From JBAPRR01 sp049281195 (lineage in GTDB: Bacteria > Actinomycetota > Acidimicrobiia > Acidimicrobiales > CAVXTF01), in assembly GCA_049281195.1 (NCBI GenBank), contig JBAPRR010000272.1, forward strand, positions 1-18,695: 18,695 nt of DNA, in the 5' to 3' direction. Positions within the stretch are counted from its first letter, which is position 1, and every line of letters starts with the position of its first letter. Shown here in pieces: positions 1 through 6,378 of the stretch. The position numbers were made by a program, and so were the translations under genes. The notes under the pieces were generated by a model. That model made no database searches. It had not been told where the DNA came from and worked only from the letters and a program-made list of their open reading frames with translations.

Positions 1-239
1 TGCTTGGATCGAATCGTTCAACGGCAGGGTGAGAGACGAGTTCTTAAACGGTCAGCAGTTCGACTCATTGCTAGAAGCCCAGGTTCTCACAGAGGACTGG
101 AGAATCGACTACAACCAGAACAGGGCCCACAGTGCACACGGCTGGCTCACCCCGGTCGAGTTCATAGAAGCCTGGCTCGAAAAACAGCAGCTACAACTCG
201 CATAGCGGGTGGCTCATCAATTGGGTTCCGATCAGCACC
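1..239 (+). mobile_element. Right-end fragment of an IS3-family insertion sequence
   Basis: The window opens inside an IS3-type transposase whose stop codon is at 203-205. In IS3 elements the transposase gene normally ends a few tens of bases before the terminal inverted repeat, which usually ends in CA. The 34 bases after the stop finish with ...GATCAGCACCA directly before the ATG at 240, so the element probably ends close to 238-239. The left end lies outside the window, so neither the inverted repeat nor a target duplication can be checked and the boundary is inferred. Confidence 0.5.
2..205 (+). CDS. IS3-family transposase (OrfB), C-terminal part
   Basis: This is the last 67 residues of an integrase-core (DDE) transposase; the gene is cut by the window edge. 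The segment WIESFNGRVRDEFLN carries the third catalytic acid (E of IESF) followed seven residues later by a basic residue, the usual IS3/retroviral integrase arrangement. It continues with FDSLLEAQ, WRIDYNQNRAHSAHG and LTPVEF, which are typical of the OrfB C-terminus. OrfB, normally made as an OrfAB fusion by frameshifting, catalyses strand cleavage and transfer during transposition. The reading frame is intact to its TAG stop, with no sign of decay in the visible part. The gene immediately downstream is a host adenylate cyclase. Confidence 0.9.
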   Translation, partial: AWIESFNGRVRDEFLNGQQFDSLLEAQVLTEDWRIDYNQNRAHSAHGWLTPVEFIEAWLEKQQLQLA

Positions 240-1214
240 ATGAATGACAAACCCCTTGGAGAGCGAATCTCCGACCTGATCATCGGTGAGCCCAAGTACA
301 CCTCGGTGGATGTGGCAGCCGCGACCGGCATGACCGAGGACGACGCCGAGCGCCTTTGGATCGAGCTCGGGTTCACTCCCGTCGATTCGACTCGACGCCA
401 GTTCACCGATGCCGACATCCAGGTCCTGAAGACGCTCCGCGAGCTTCAGGCGAGCGGGCTGGTGGGAGAAGAGGTGATCATCTCCATGACGCGGGTTCTG
501 GGCCAGGCACTTTCGCGTGTCGCATACGCGCAGGCCGAGAACATCGACGTACATCCCTCCCCCGACGGATCTTCCGGTCAGGTGGTGATCGACGACGACA
601 GCCTGTCCACGATCACCGAGGTTCTCTTCAATGGACACTTCGATCAATTCCTCTCCTACGCGTGGCGGCGCCACCTCGCAGAGGCGGTGCGCCAGAGACT
701 GGACAACCACGAGCAGGACGGTGTGGTCGGTTTCGCCGATCTCGTCGGCTACAGCACCCTCACCACACAGATCGATCCCGTCGAGCTCCCGAACCTGATC
801 TCGAACTTCGAACAGGTGGCCTATCAACATGTCTCTCAAGCCGGAGGCCGGGTCCTCAAATTGATCGGAGACGCAGTCATGTTCACCGCCCCTGATCCGG
901 TGTCCGGTGCCGAAGCGGCTCTGGGTCTGCGCACCTCGCGGATGGACGACTCACAGCTCCCGAAAGTCCGGGTGGGGCTGGCCATGGGCGCGCTGGTCGG
1001 TATCGAAGGCGACTTGTTCGGCGACACCGTTAACAGGGCGAGCAGACTTACAGGCCTGGCCCACCCCGGAACCGTGCTCGTCGATGACACGCTCGGCCGC
1101 GCGCTCGACGGCAGAGATGATCTTGTTGTCCGACCGCTCCGGCCGAGAAAGCTCAAGGGCCTGGGATACGTGCGCACCTGGGTCTTACGACCCGTCGACA
1201 CCAACGAGCCCTAG
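240..1214 (+). CDS. Class III adenylate cyclase, soluble, with N-terminal regulatory domain
   Basis: It probably makes cAMP from ATP as a cytoplasmic homodimer. Residues about 18-75 (KYTSVDVAAATGMTEDDAERLW ... RRQFTDADIQVL, read in two parts) resemble the helical, MerR-like regulatory module before the cyclase core in actinobacterial enzymes such as mycobacterial Rv1264, where the N-terminal domain is autoinhibitory and pH-sensing. The catalytic domain spans about 158-320. Metal-binding aspartates are D167 (FADLVGYS) and D211 (KLIGDAVMF). Adenine-selecting residues K207 and D262 are present, as are transition-state residues N265 and R269 (DTVNRASRL), so activity and ATP preference are predicted. 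There is no membrane segment or HAMP domain. The ATG lies 34 bases after an IS transposase stop with no clear Shine-Dalgarno sequence, so the native 5' region may have been replaced. The gene ends at a hairpin-forming repeat. Confidence 0.9.
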   Translation: MNDKPLGERISDLIIGEPKYTSVDVAAATGMTEDDAERLWIELGFTPVDSTRRQFTDADIQVLKTLRELQASGLVGEEVIISMTRVLGQALSRVAYAQAENIDVHPSPDGSSGQVVIDDDSLSTITEVLFNGHFDQFLSYAWRRHLAEAVRQRLDNHEQDGVVGFADLVGYSTLTTQIDPVELPNLISNFEQVAYQHVSQAGGRVLKLIGDAVMFTAPDPVSGAEAALGLRTSRMDDSQLPKVRVGLAMGALVGIEGDLFGDTVNRASRLTGLAHPGTVLVDDTLGRALDGRDDLVVRPLRPRKLKGLGYVRTWVLRPVDTNEP

Positions 1215-1220
1215 CCGGTC

Positions 1221-1248
1221 CTGATCCGCGTCAGCTGATCCGCGTCAG
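1221..1248. repeat. Perfect tandem 14-bp repeat between convergent genes
   Basis: CTGATCCGCGTCAG occurs twice head to tail (1221-1234 and 1235-1248) with no mismatch, followed by a partial third unit GTGATCAG. Each unit is itself a short dyad (CTGA...TCAG). It fills the gap between the adenylate cyclase stop (1214) and the stop of the opposing small gene (1258). Confidence 0.9.
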
Positions 1249-1258
1249 GTGATCAGCT
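1233..1258. terminator. Candidate bidirectional hairpin terminator
   Basis: AGCTGATC (1233-1240) pairs perfectly with GATCAGCT (1251-1258) across a 10-base loop, giving an 8-bp stem between two convergent genes. There is no U-tract on either side, so it is not a textbook intrinsic terminator. Position and symmetry still suggest it marks the 3' ends of both transcripts. Alternative foldings using the overlapping 14-bp repeats are possible. Confidence 0.5.
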
Positions 1259-1503
1259 CACCTGTCGTCGTCGGAGGTACCCATGTGCCATCCGCCGCAG
1301 TATTCGCACTGGTAGACGTTCAAGTCGGTGCCGTGCTCCAGGCGGAAGGCGAACGCAGCTTTGTTAGCCTCCGTTTCACTCGGATAGCGGACCTTGGGAT
1401 TCCCGTCTGCTCTCCAGTGGGGCAACCTGAGGGGCCGTACCGACTGTCTCGATGCTGCTGCCTTGTGTGACCCTTTCGGTTTCCACCGCTTCTTCGGGAC
1501 CAT
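1258..1503 (-). CDS. Small basic CxxC-GGWH protein (possible zinc-ribbon-like)
   Basis: An 81-residue protein of unknown function. The N-terminal 35 residues are strongly basic (KKRWKPKGSHK...). The C-terminal half has the pattern YPSETEANKAAFAF followed by YQCEYCGGWHMG. C66, C69 and H73 could bind a metal, as in small zinc-ribbon-like proteins; I know this CxxCGGWHxG ending from short uncharacterised actinobacterial proteins. The ATG at 1503 lies two bases after the TAG stop of the upstream phosphatase gene (1508-1506), so the two are almost certainly translationally coupled. Its stop (1260-1258) abuts the hairpin shared with the convergent adenylate cyclase gene. No partner or substrate can be named from sequence. 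Confidence 0.75.
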   Translation of the reverse strand: MVPKKRWKPKGSHKAAASRQSVRPLRLPHWRADGNPKVRYPSETEANKAAFAFRLEHGTDLNVYQCEYCGGWHMGTSDDDR

Positions 1504-1505
1504 CG

Positions 1506-2279
1506 CTACACGCCCGGGGCCGTCGACGGATCGGGCCGCGCCGCCAACGCTCCTTCGACCACCTGCTCGAGCAGTCGGGGCGTGGCCGCGGCGATGATCG
1601 CCCGGCGCGCCGAGTGCTCCAAAATGACCAACTCACGTCCCTCGAGCTCGGTTACGTGCGCTCCTGCTTCGGTGCACACCAGCATCCCGCCCAGGTAGTC
1701 CCACGCTCCGAGGCTCGAATAGCCCACAACCGCGTATGCGTCGAGAGTCCCCTCCGCTACTGCGCACAAATCCAATGCGGCAGCGCCGAATGCACGGAAC
1801 TGTGACCACCTCATGCGTTGCCGGGGATAACCGGTGACCGCGACAATCGCCTCTGAGAGCTCATCGCATCCGGAATTCGACAACCGGGCCCCGTCGCGCC
1901 ACGAACCCTCTCCCCTGATCGCCGAATAGCGGACGCCCGAGGCCAGATTCGCCACGACCGAAACCCTCGGGCCGTCCTCGTCCACCATGCAGATGCTGCA
2001 GGCGTACCACGGGATTCCCCTCGACGCATTGGTCGAGCCGTCCACCGGGTCGACCACGGCCATGATCTCCGAACCTGGCCTCGTCACTCCGCTTTCCTCG
2101 GACAGGACCCCTACCCCTATACGACCCAGAACTTCGAGCGCGGCGGCATCAGCCGCCAGATCGATGGCGTACTGGCCTTGGCGCTCCCCGAGCCCACTCC
2201 AGTCGCGCACCTCCGCGATGGCTCGACTTACGGCATCGACCACCTCGCCACACGTGCCGAGCAGGGCGTAATCATCCAC
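1506..2279 (-). CDS. Inositol monophosphatase family protein
   Basis: A Mg2+-dependent sugar- or inositol-phosphate phosphatase of the FIG superfamily, cytoplasmic. Counting from the GTG at 2279 it has 257 residues, the usual family size. Metal-binding motifs are complete: LSEES (about 59-63), the signature DPVDGSTN (77-84) with D77 and D80, and GAWDYLGG (191-198) with D194. ALDLCAVAEGTLDAY (about 168-182) matches the substrate-side helix. The frame stays open upstream to a possible start at 2435, but that would overlap the divergent gene at 2349 and add residues unlike the family, so I prefer GTG 2279, although its Shine-Dalgarno is weak. The substrate could be myo-inositol-1-phosphate, histidinol phosphate, fructose-1,6-bisphosphate or PAP; sequence alone does not decide. 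It is coupled to the small CxxC protein downstream. Confidence 0.85.
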   Translation of the reverse strand: MDDYALLGTCGEVVDAVSRAIAEVRDWSGLGERQGQYAIDLAADAAALEVLGRIGVGVLSEESGVTRPGSEIMAVVDPVDGSTNASRGIPWYACSICMVDEDGPRVSVVANLASGVRYSAIRGEGSWRDGARLSNSGCDELSEAIVAVTGYPRQRMRWSQFRAFGAAALDLCAVAEGTLDAYAVVGYSSLGAWDYLGGMLVCTEAGAHVTELEGRELVILEHSARRAIIAAATPRLLEQVVEGALAARPDPSTAPGV

Positions 2280-2348
2280 AGCATTCGACAGTATCTGGCT
2301 CGCGAGCAGGGCCTGAACCGACCAACCTCCGATTAGGCTGACGGCACT

Positions 2349-2909
2349 GTGGCAGTCATAGATGTGGCGGGTTACGTCGCCGACCTCAAGGACCATTCCG
2401 TAGACCACGGCTTCCACGTTCACGACGAGCGCCATTTCGTCGAAACGTATTCATTGCGCCAGACGTGGGAGGTTGATCTCCATCCCGAAGAGGGTTGCGG
2501 CGGTCCCCTTGATCTCCATCTGGCTCTCGAGGTTGATCCGCGGATACTTCTCGCGTTCGAGGACGCCGTGTTCGACCTACCCGAGGAAGTCGCACCCCCT
2601 GACGAATACCACTTCCCCCTCACCTTCACGTGGGGATTGCCCCCCCTCCCACAAGGTCCCGACCTGCTTCGACTGGCCATCGATCTCGCCGGCGTGGGGG
2701 GCATCGAATTGCCACTCGAGGTTTCCGCCATCGACTCCTTCGCATCTGCAACGGACGGGCCGGAGAGGCGTCTTTCCATAGTGGCCAGGCACCCGGTTTC
2801 CCTGGCCCGGGTTCTCGCCGGCGAAGAGCTCCTCTGTGACGTTTTCGATCGCTGTCTCGGGGTCAGCCGTCACCTTCTCGACGCTGCGCCAGGTTGGCTC
2901 GAAGGCTGA
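2349..2909 (+). CDS. Conserved-looking hypothetical protein, 186 aa
   Basis: Function not recognised. The protein is acidic and soluble, with no signal peptide or membrane segment. It has a patterned mix of strands and helices (VETYSLRQTWEVDLHPEEG, LEVDPRILLAFEDAV, PLTFTWGLPPLP) and a helical end (SLARVLAGEELLCDVFDRCL) rather than the Arg/Ser/Pro-rich composition of shadow frames, so I judge it real. GTG 2349 is the first start in the frame; GTG 2364 is an alternative, and neither has a strong Shine-Dalgarno. It diverges from the phosphatase gene across about 70 bases. Its end overlaps the start of the lipoprotein gene at 2894 by 16 bases, implying a two-gene transcript. Confidence 0.7.
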   Translation: MAVIDVAGYVADLKDHSVDHGFHVHDERHFVETYSLRQTWEVDLHPEEGCGGPLDLHLALEVDPRILLAFEDAVFDLPEEVAPPDEYHFPLTFTWGLPPLPQGPDLLRLAIDLAGVGGIELPLEVSAIDSFASATDGPERRLSIVARHPVSLARVLAGEELLCDVFDRCLGVSRHLLDAAPGWLEG

Positions 2910-3307
2910 TCGCCCGAAGCCGGAGTGGACTATTCGCTCTGGCTTTGATCGCCGCAATCTCGACGATCGCTTCAGGTTGTGACGGCTCCAACGGTGCCGT
3001 GCTCGCCAAACAGGCCTGCGAATACGTCAGCTCGTCCATATCGCTTTTCGAGTCCAGCCTGACGACCAAAGACAAGGGCACCCAGAATCATCTGCAGGAC
3101 CAGGCCTACGACGAGATGCAGCTGGCCCTGCAACCCGCGGCGCTCGCCGCCGGTGACAACGGTCAGTGGCAGGCACTTTCCACCACCATCTCGGAGAGCT
3201 CACGCGTCCCGGAGGGCGCACTGGTGAGCGCACTCCAGCAACAGTGTGCGGTCGCCGACAGCCAAGGCGGCGCCCCGCCCCCTGCGGCCACGACTCCCGG
3301 TACGTAG
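2894..3307 (+). CDS. Small predicted lipoprotein, unknown function
   Basis: A 137-residue exported protein. Residues 1-28 form a lipoprotein signal peptide: basic ARRLIARSR, a hydrophobic stretch, then the lipobox IASGC with lipidated Cys29. The mature part has two further cysteines (C42 and C118) that could form a disulfide, a helical middle (NHLQDQAYDEMQLALQ), and a Pro/Ala/Thr tail ending PPPAATTPGT. I chose TTG 2894 because it gives a complete signal peptide; it overlaps the preceding gene by 16 bases. The TAG stop (3305-3307) directly abuts the stop of the convergent acyltransferase gene. No known domain was recognised. Confidence 0.7.
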   Translation: MARRLIARSRSGLFALALIAAISTIASGCDGSNGAVLAKQACEYVSSSISLFESSLTTKDKGTQNHLQDQAYDEMQLALQPAALAAGDNGQWQALSTTISESSRVPEGALVSALQQQCAVADSQGGAPPPAATTPGT

Positions 3308-5518
3308 CTACTGCGCCGACAGAAAAAACGGGGAGGGCGGTGTGCCCGTGGCGATCGTCGCTCCGCCGGACTCGGCTTCTTGTGCATGGCCGAGCTGTTC
3401 CCACAGTGGAAGCAGCGCGGGCGCGAGATATTCACCGCCCACGTCGTCGGTACCGGCGCTCGAGGTGGGCTTTAGGAAGTGGACGCCATCGGCGTTACGA
3501 ACCGGTACACCGTGGAGATCGGTGGTGAATGCCCCACCCGGACAGACCACCTCGTCCAGGTTCTGAACGGTGACCTTCGTCGGGTACTGCGCGCCGACCT
3601 GGTCCACGAGATGGTTGTAAACCGAAAGCCGCGCCGCAGAGTCCTCCGGCCACGGCGCGCCGTCGGGCTGCTCCCCACTGTCGAAGCATGGAGCGGTCTC
3701 GATAACCATCTTCGCCCCTGTGGAAGTAGCTACCTGAACGGCAGCTTCGAGCTGCTGCTTAATGTACTCGGCGAACGATGGATTCAAGATGTTAGTCCAC
3801 TGGCCTTGTGGGTCGGTTCTGTTCATGACCTCCCACCGTCCGGCGAGCAGGACCACAACGTTCGGCTTCAACTCGGAAAGCCATTTCTGCCACGCGGCCT
3901 CCCATGAGATGCAAGGCGTTTCGGCGCCACGTTTGAACAGAAAGCACTCCCTGCTACCGGGATCCGCCGTGCACGGAGCACCTGATTGCGATATCACTCC
4001 GCCCACCTGATAGTAGGCGCCGACGGCCACTCCGCAGCCGATGATTCCCTCGTTGTAAAGGTCTATGTGATACGAGGATTCGGCATAGGAGAGCCCTTGG
4101 GCCAGGGTCAGCGCCACCGAGTCGCCGACAACCAGTACGCGCACAGGATCGTTCGAGTAGCTGACGAGGTGCTTCAAATCGTGGTTGACCTTGTGCGATC
4201 CCACGACCGGCGCTTGAGCGGGCTTTCTGGCGTCGGCCGATACAGCGACCGCCGGAGTCGCCGTCGCCAGCACCAGAACGACAGCGGTTGCTGCGAGAGC
4301 CGCCGGAGTCCCGATCCATACGCGCCAACTGGTGACGAATGTCCCCGTCCTGATAGGACGCTCGATCGCGTAGAACGAAACTGTTGCTATAGCGACAGCA
4401 GTTGCGGATCGCACCAGAAAAAGCGGGATGCCCCCGAAGCCGATCCGTGATTCGTTGAGCGCGATGTCGATAGGAAAATGCCACAGGTACAACCCGTACG
4501 AGATCTTGCCCAGATATCGAAGCGGTAGAAGTGAAAGCACCCATGCCACCGCGCCCGCGGGATCCAACACCGCGCAAAGGACTACGCCCGCCACCGACAC
4601 CGCCACGATGGCGAAGCCTCCCCGGAACACGAAACTCTGGTTGTAATACAGATGCGTCCACGCCCACGCGCACACTCCCAACCCGATGACCGCCACAACA
4701 GACAGGGCCGTACGAGCTGTGACGGAAGTCACGTGATCCTTCCCCCGCTCGCGCCACAGAGCGACGGCGCAGGCCAGCGCGGTCCCTACGAGCAGGCACT
4801 GGGCGTGGGTGTCGGAACCGAAGTAGACGCGCGTCGCGTTCACACCGGGCTGATAGATGACAGCCATCTCGATCGCCGACGCCGCCGCACCCGCGAGCGA
4901 TAACACCAGCAACGCCCGGATGGAGCTGGCCTTGGTTCGCCTTAGCCGACCGGTGCGCAGTACCACCAGAACGATGATCGGCCACACGATGTAGAACTGC
5001 TCTTCGATTGCGAGCGACCACGTGTGAAGCAGCGGTGAGACGAGCCCCGTGGCGATGAAGTAGTTCTGTCCGGCCGCTATGAAGTGCCAGTTGGCCACGT
5101 AGAACATCGCGGAGAACGCGTCTGCCCGCAGGTCCGGATACGAACCCGGTGCCGCGACGAACCGCGCGTACAGGACGACCGCTACGAGCATCACCAGTAG
5201 CGCTGGCAAAAGACGCCGGGCTCTTCTGGCCCAGAACCCACGTAGCGCCACCCTCCCCGCGGAGAAGCGCTCCACCAGCAACAGCGAAGTTATGAGAAAC
5301 CCGGACAGGACGAAGAAGGCGTCCACGCCGAAGAACCCGCCCGGCATGAAGGAGATCCCACCGTGGTAGGCCATGACGGCAAGCACCGCACACGCCCTCA
5401 CACCATCGAGCGCAGGCATATAGCCGAGCCGGGTATCCCCGAGATCTCCGCGGTTGAACCGGCTAGCGGACGGCGCGTGACTATGCCGTGGCATCTCGGG
5501 ATCTTGCCCGTAAATCAC
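3308..5518 (-). CDS. Membrane acyltransferase (acyltransferase-3/OafA type) with C-terminal SGNH domain
   Basis: Probably moves acyl groups across the membrane and attaches them to a cell-surface glycan. About residues 34-420 form the multi-pass acyltransferase-3 domain, with catalytic His52 in AYHGG, GGFFGVDAFFVLSGFLI, the basic FWARRARRLLPAL, and SPLLHTWSLAIEEQFYIVWP. About 455-720 form a periplasmic-side SGNH domain: block I VVGDSVAL (D466, S467), GIIGCG, the block III-like LLAGRWEVMNR, and DGVHF with D677 and H680. This two-part fusion is well known from OafA-like and peptidoglycan or lipopolysaccharide O-acetyltransferases, and 736 residues is normal for it. The substrate is unknown. GTG 5518 is the longest start; ATG 5494 is equally plausible. 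The 3' end abuts the lipoprotein stop, and the 5' side diverges from the two-component operon. Confidence 0.88.
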   Translation of the reverse strand: MIYGQDPEMPRHSHAPSASRFNRGDLGDTRLGYMPALDGVRACAVLAVMAYHGGISFMPGGFFGVDAFFVLSGFLITSLLLVERFSAGRVALRGFWARRARRLLPALLVMLVAVVLYARFVAAPGSYPDLRADAFSAMFYVANWHFIAAGQNYFIATGLVSPLLHTWSLAIEEQFYIVWPIIVLVVLRTGRLRRTKASSIRALLVLSLAGAAASAIEMAVIYQPGVNATRVYFGSDTHAQCLLVGTALACAVALWRERGKDHVTSVTARTALSVVAVIGLGVCAWAWTHLYYNQSFVFRGGFAIVAVSVAGVVLCAVLDPAGAVAWVLSLLPLRYLGKISYGLYLWHFPIDIALNESRIGFGGIPLFLVRSATAVAIATVSFYAIERPIRTGTFVTSWRVWIGTPAALAATAVVLVLATATPAVAVSADARKPAQAPVVGSHKVNHDLKHLVSYSNDPVRVLVVGDSVALTLAQGLSYAESSYHIDLYNEGIIGCGVAVGAYYQVGGVISQSGAPCTADPGSRECFLFKRGAETPCISWEAAWQKWLSELKPNVVVLLAGRWEVMNRTDPQGQWTNILNPSFAEYIKQQLEAAVQVATSTGAKMVIETAPCFDSGEQPDGAPWPEDSAARLSVYNHLVDQVGAQYPTKVTVQNLDEVVCPGGAFTTDLHGVPVRNADGVHFLKPTSSAGTDDVGGEYLAPALLPLWEQLGHAQEAESGGATIATGTPPSPFFLSAQ

Positions 5519-5637
5519 AACGTTTCGACAACGCCCACAGGGTATTCGAGCCTGCCACGCTCAGATGGCCCCTCATGGGTGGGTCAAAGGACCTTGAATT
5601 CCGCAGGAGAAAGCAGGGCGCAAAGTACGCTTGACGC

Positions 5638-6378
5638 GTGTTCCTGGAACAAAGGCCCGCAGATTCCCGGCATTCCGCCTCGAACGGACAAAAGGCTCTG
5701 AGAGTCGTCATTGTCGATGATCACGCGCTCTTGCGGATGGGGACCCGGCAGATCCTTTCAGAAGCAGACGGCATAGAGGTAGTCGCAGAAGCCCAGGACG
5801 CCGCTCAGGCGATGGATGCGGTTGCCGCCACTTCACCGGATCTGGTGCTGATCGACATCCGCCTCCCTGACCGAAACGGCATCGATGTCGCCAGATCGGT
5901 TGTCGAAGAGCATCCCTCGACACGGGTGGTCATCCTGTCCGCCTATGACGACGAGGACTATGTGCGCGCCGCGATGGATGCGGGAGTAGCCGGGTATCTG
6001 CTGAAGACCATGCCGGGCGACGAGCTCGTGAACGCGGTTCGTGCGGCGGGGTCCGGCGTCACCGTTTTCGATGCTTCGATGACCTCCACCCTGAGAGCGC
6101 AACGTTCCGGCCAGGGCTCCAGGAACGGCGAGCTCTCGTCTCTCACCTGGCGCGAGCAGCAGGTGGTCGATCTGGTCGCGGAGGGGCGATCCAACAAGGA
6201 CATCGCCACGCTCCTAGGTATCAGTGCGCGCACGGTGGAGGGGCACCTCAACCACGTCTTCGCCAAGTTGGGCGTCACTTCGCGTACCGCTCTCGTCCGG
6301 CTCGCTCTTTCCGGTCGCCCACACGTGAGGACCAATGAGTTCGAGACACTCGGGAACTGTTCAGATCCTGAGACGTGA
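5638..6378 (+). CDS. NarL/FixJ-family response regulator
   Basis: A two-component transcription factor. The receiver domain occupies about residues 20-140, with acidic pocket D27/D28 (VIVDDH), phosphoacceptor D73 (VLIDIRLPDRNG), switch Ser101 (ILSAYDDED) and Lys123 (YLLKT). The C-terminal LuxR-type helix-turn-helix spans about 165-230 (LTWREQQVVDLVAEG, NKDIATLLGISARTVEGHL). Phosphorylation should trigger dimerisation and DNA binding. GTG 5638 adds about 20 residues before the receiver and lacks an obvious Shine-Dalgarno, so the true start could be a little further in. The gene overlaps the downstream kinase by four bases (GTGA, 6375-6378), so the two are a cognate pair. A 119-bp divergent gap separates it from the acyltransferase gene, a possible target. 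Confidence 0.93.
   Translation: MFLEQRPADSRHSASNGQKALRVVIVDDHALLRMGTRQILSEADGIEVVAEAQDAAQAMDAVAATSPDLVLIDIRLPDRNGIDVARSVVEEHPSTRVVILSAYDDEDYVRAAMDAGVAGYLLKTMPGDELVNAVRAAGSGVTVFDASMTSTLRAQRSGQGSRNGELSSLTWREQQVVDLVAEGRSNKDIATLLGISARTVEGHLNHVFAKLGVTSRTALVRLALSGRPHVRTNEFETLGNCSDPET

Noticed and set aside
4..243. 79-aa frame starting at base 4
   Set aside because: Out of frame with the recognisable transposase end that runs from base 2 to 205.
3954..5393. 479-aa same-strand alternative frame inside the acyltransferase gene
   Set aside because: Arg/Gly/Ser-rich out-of-frame reading of a gene with full acyltransferase-3 motifs. No frameshift is needed to explain the locus.
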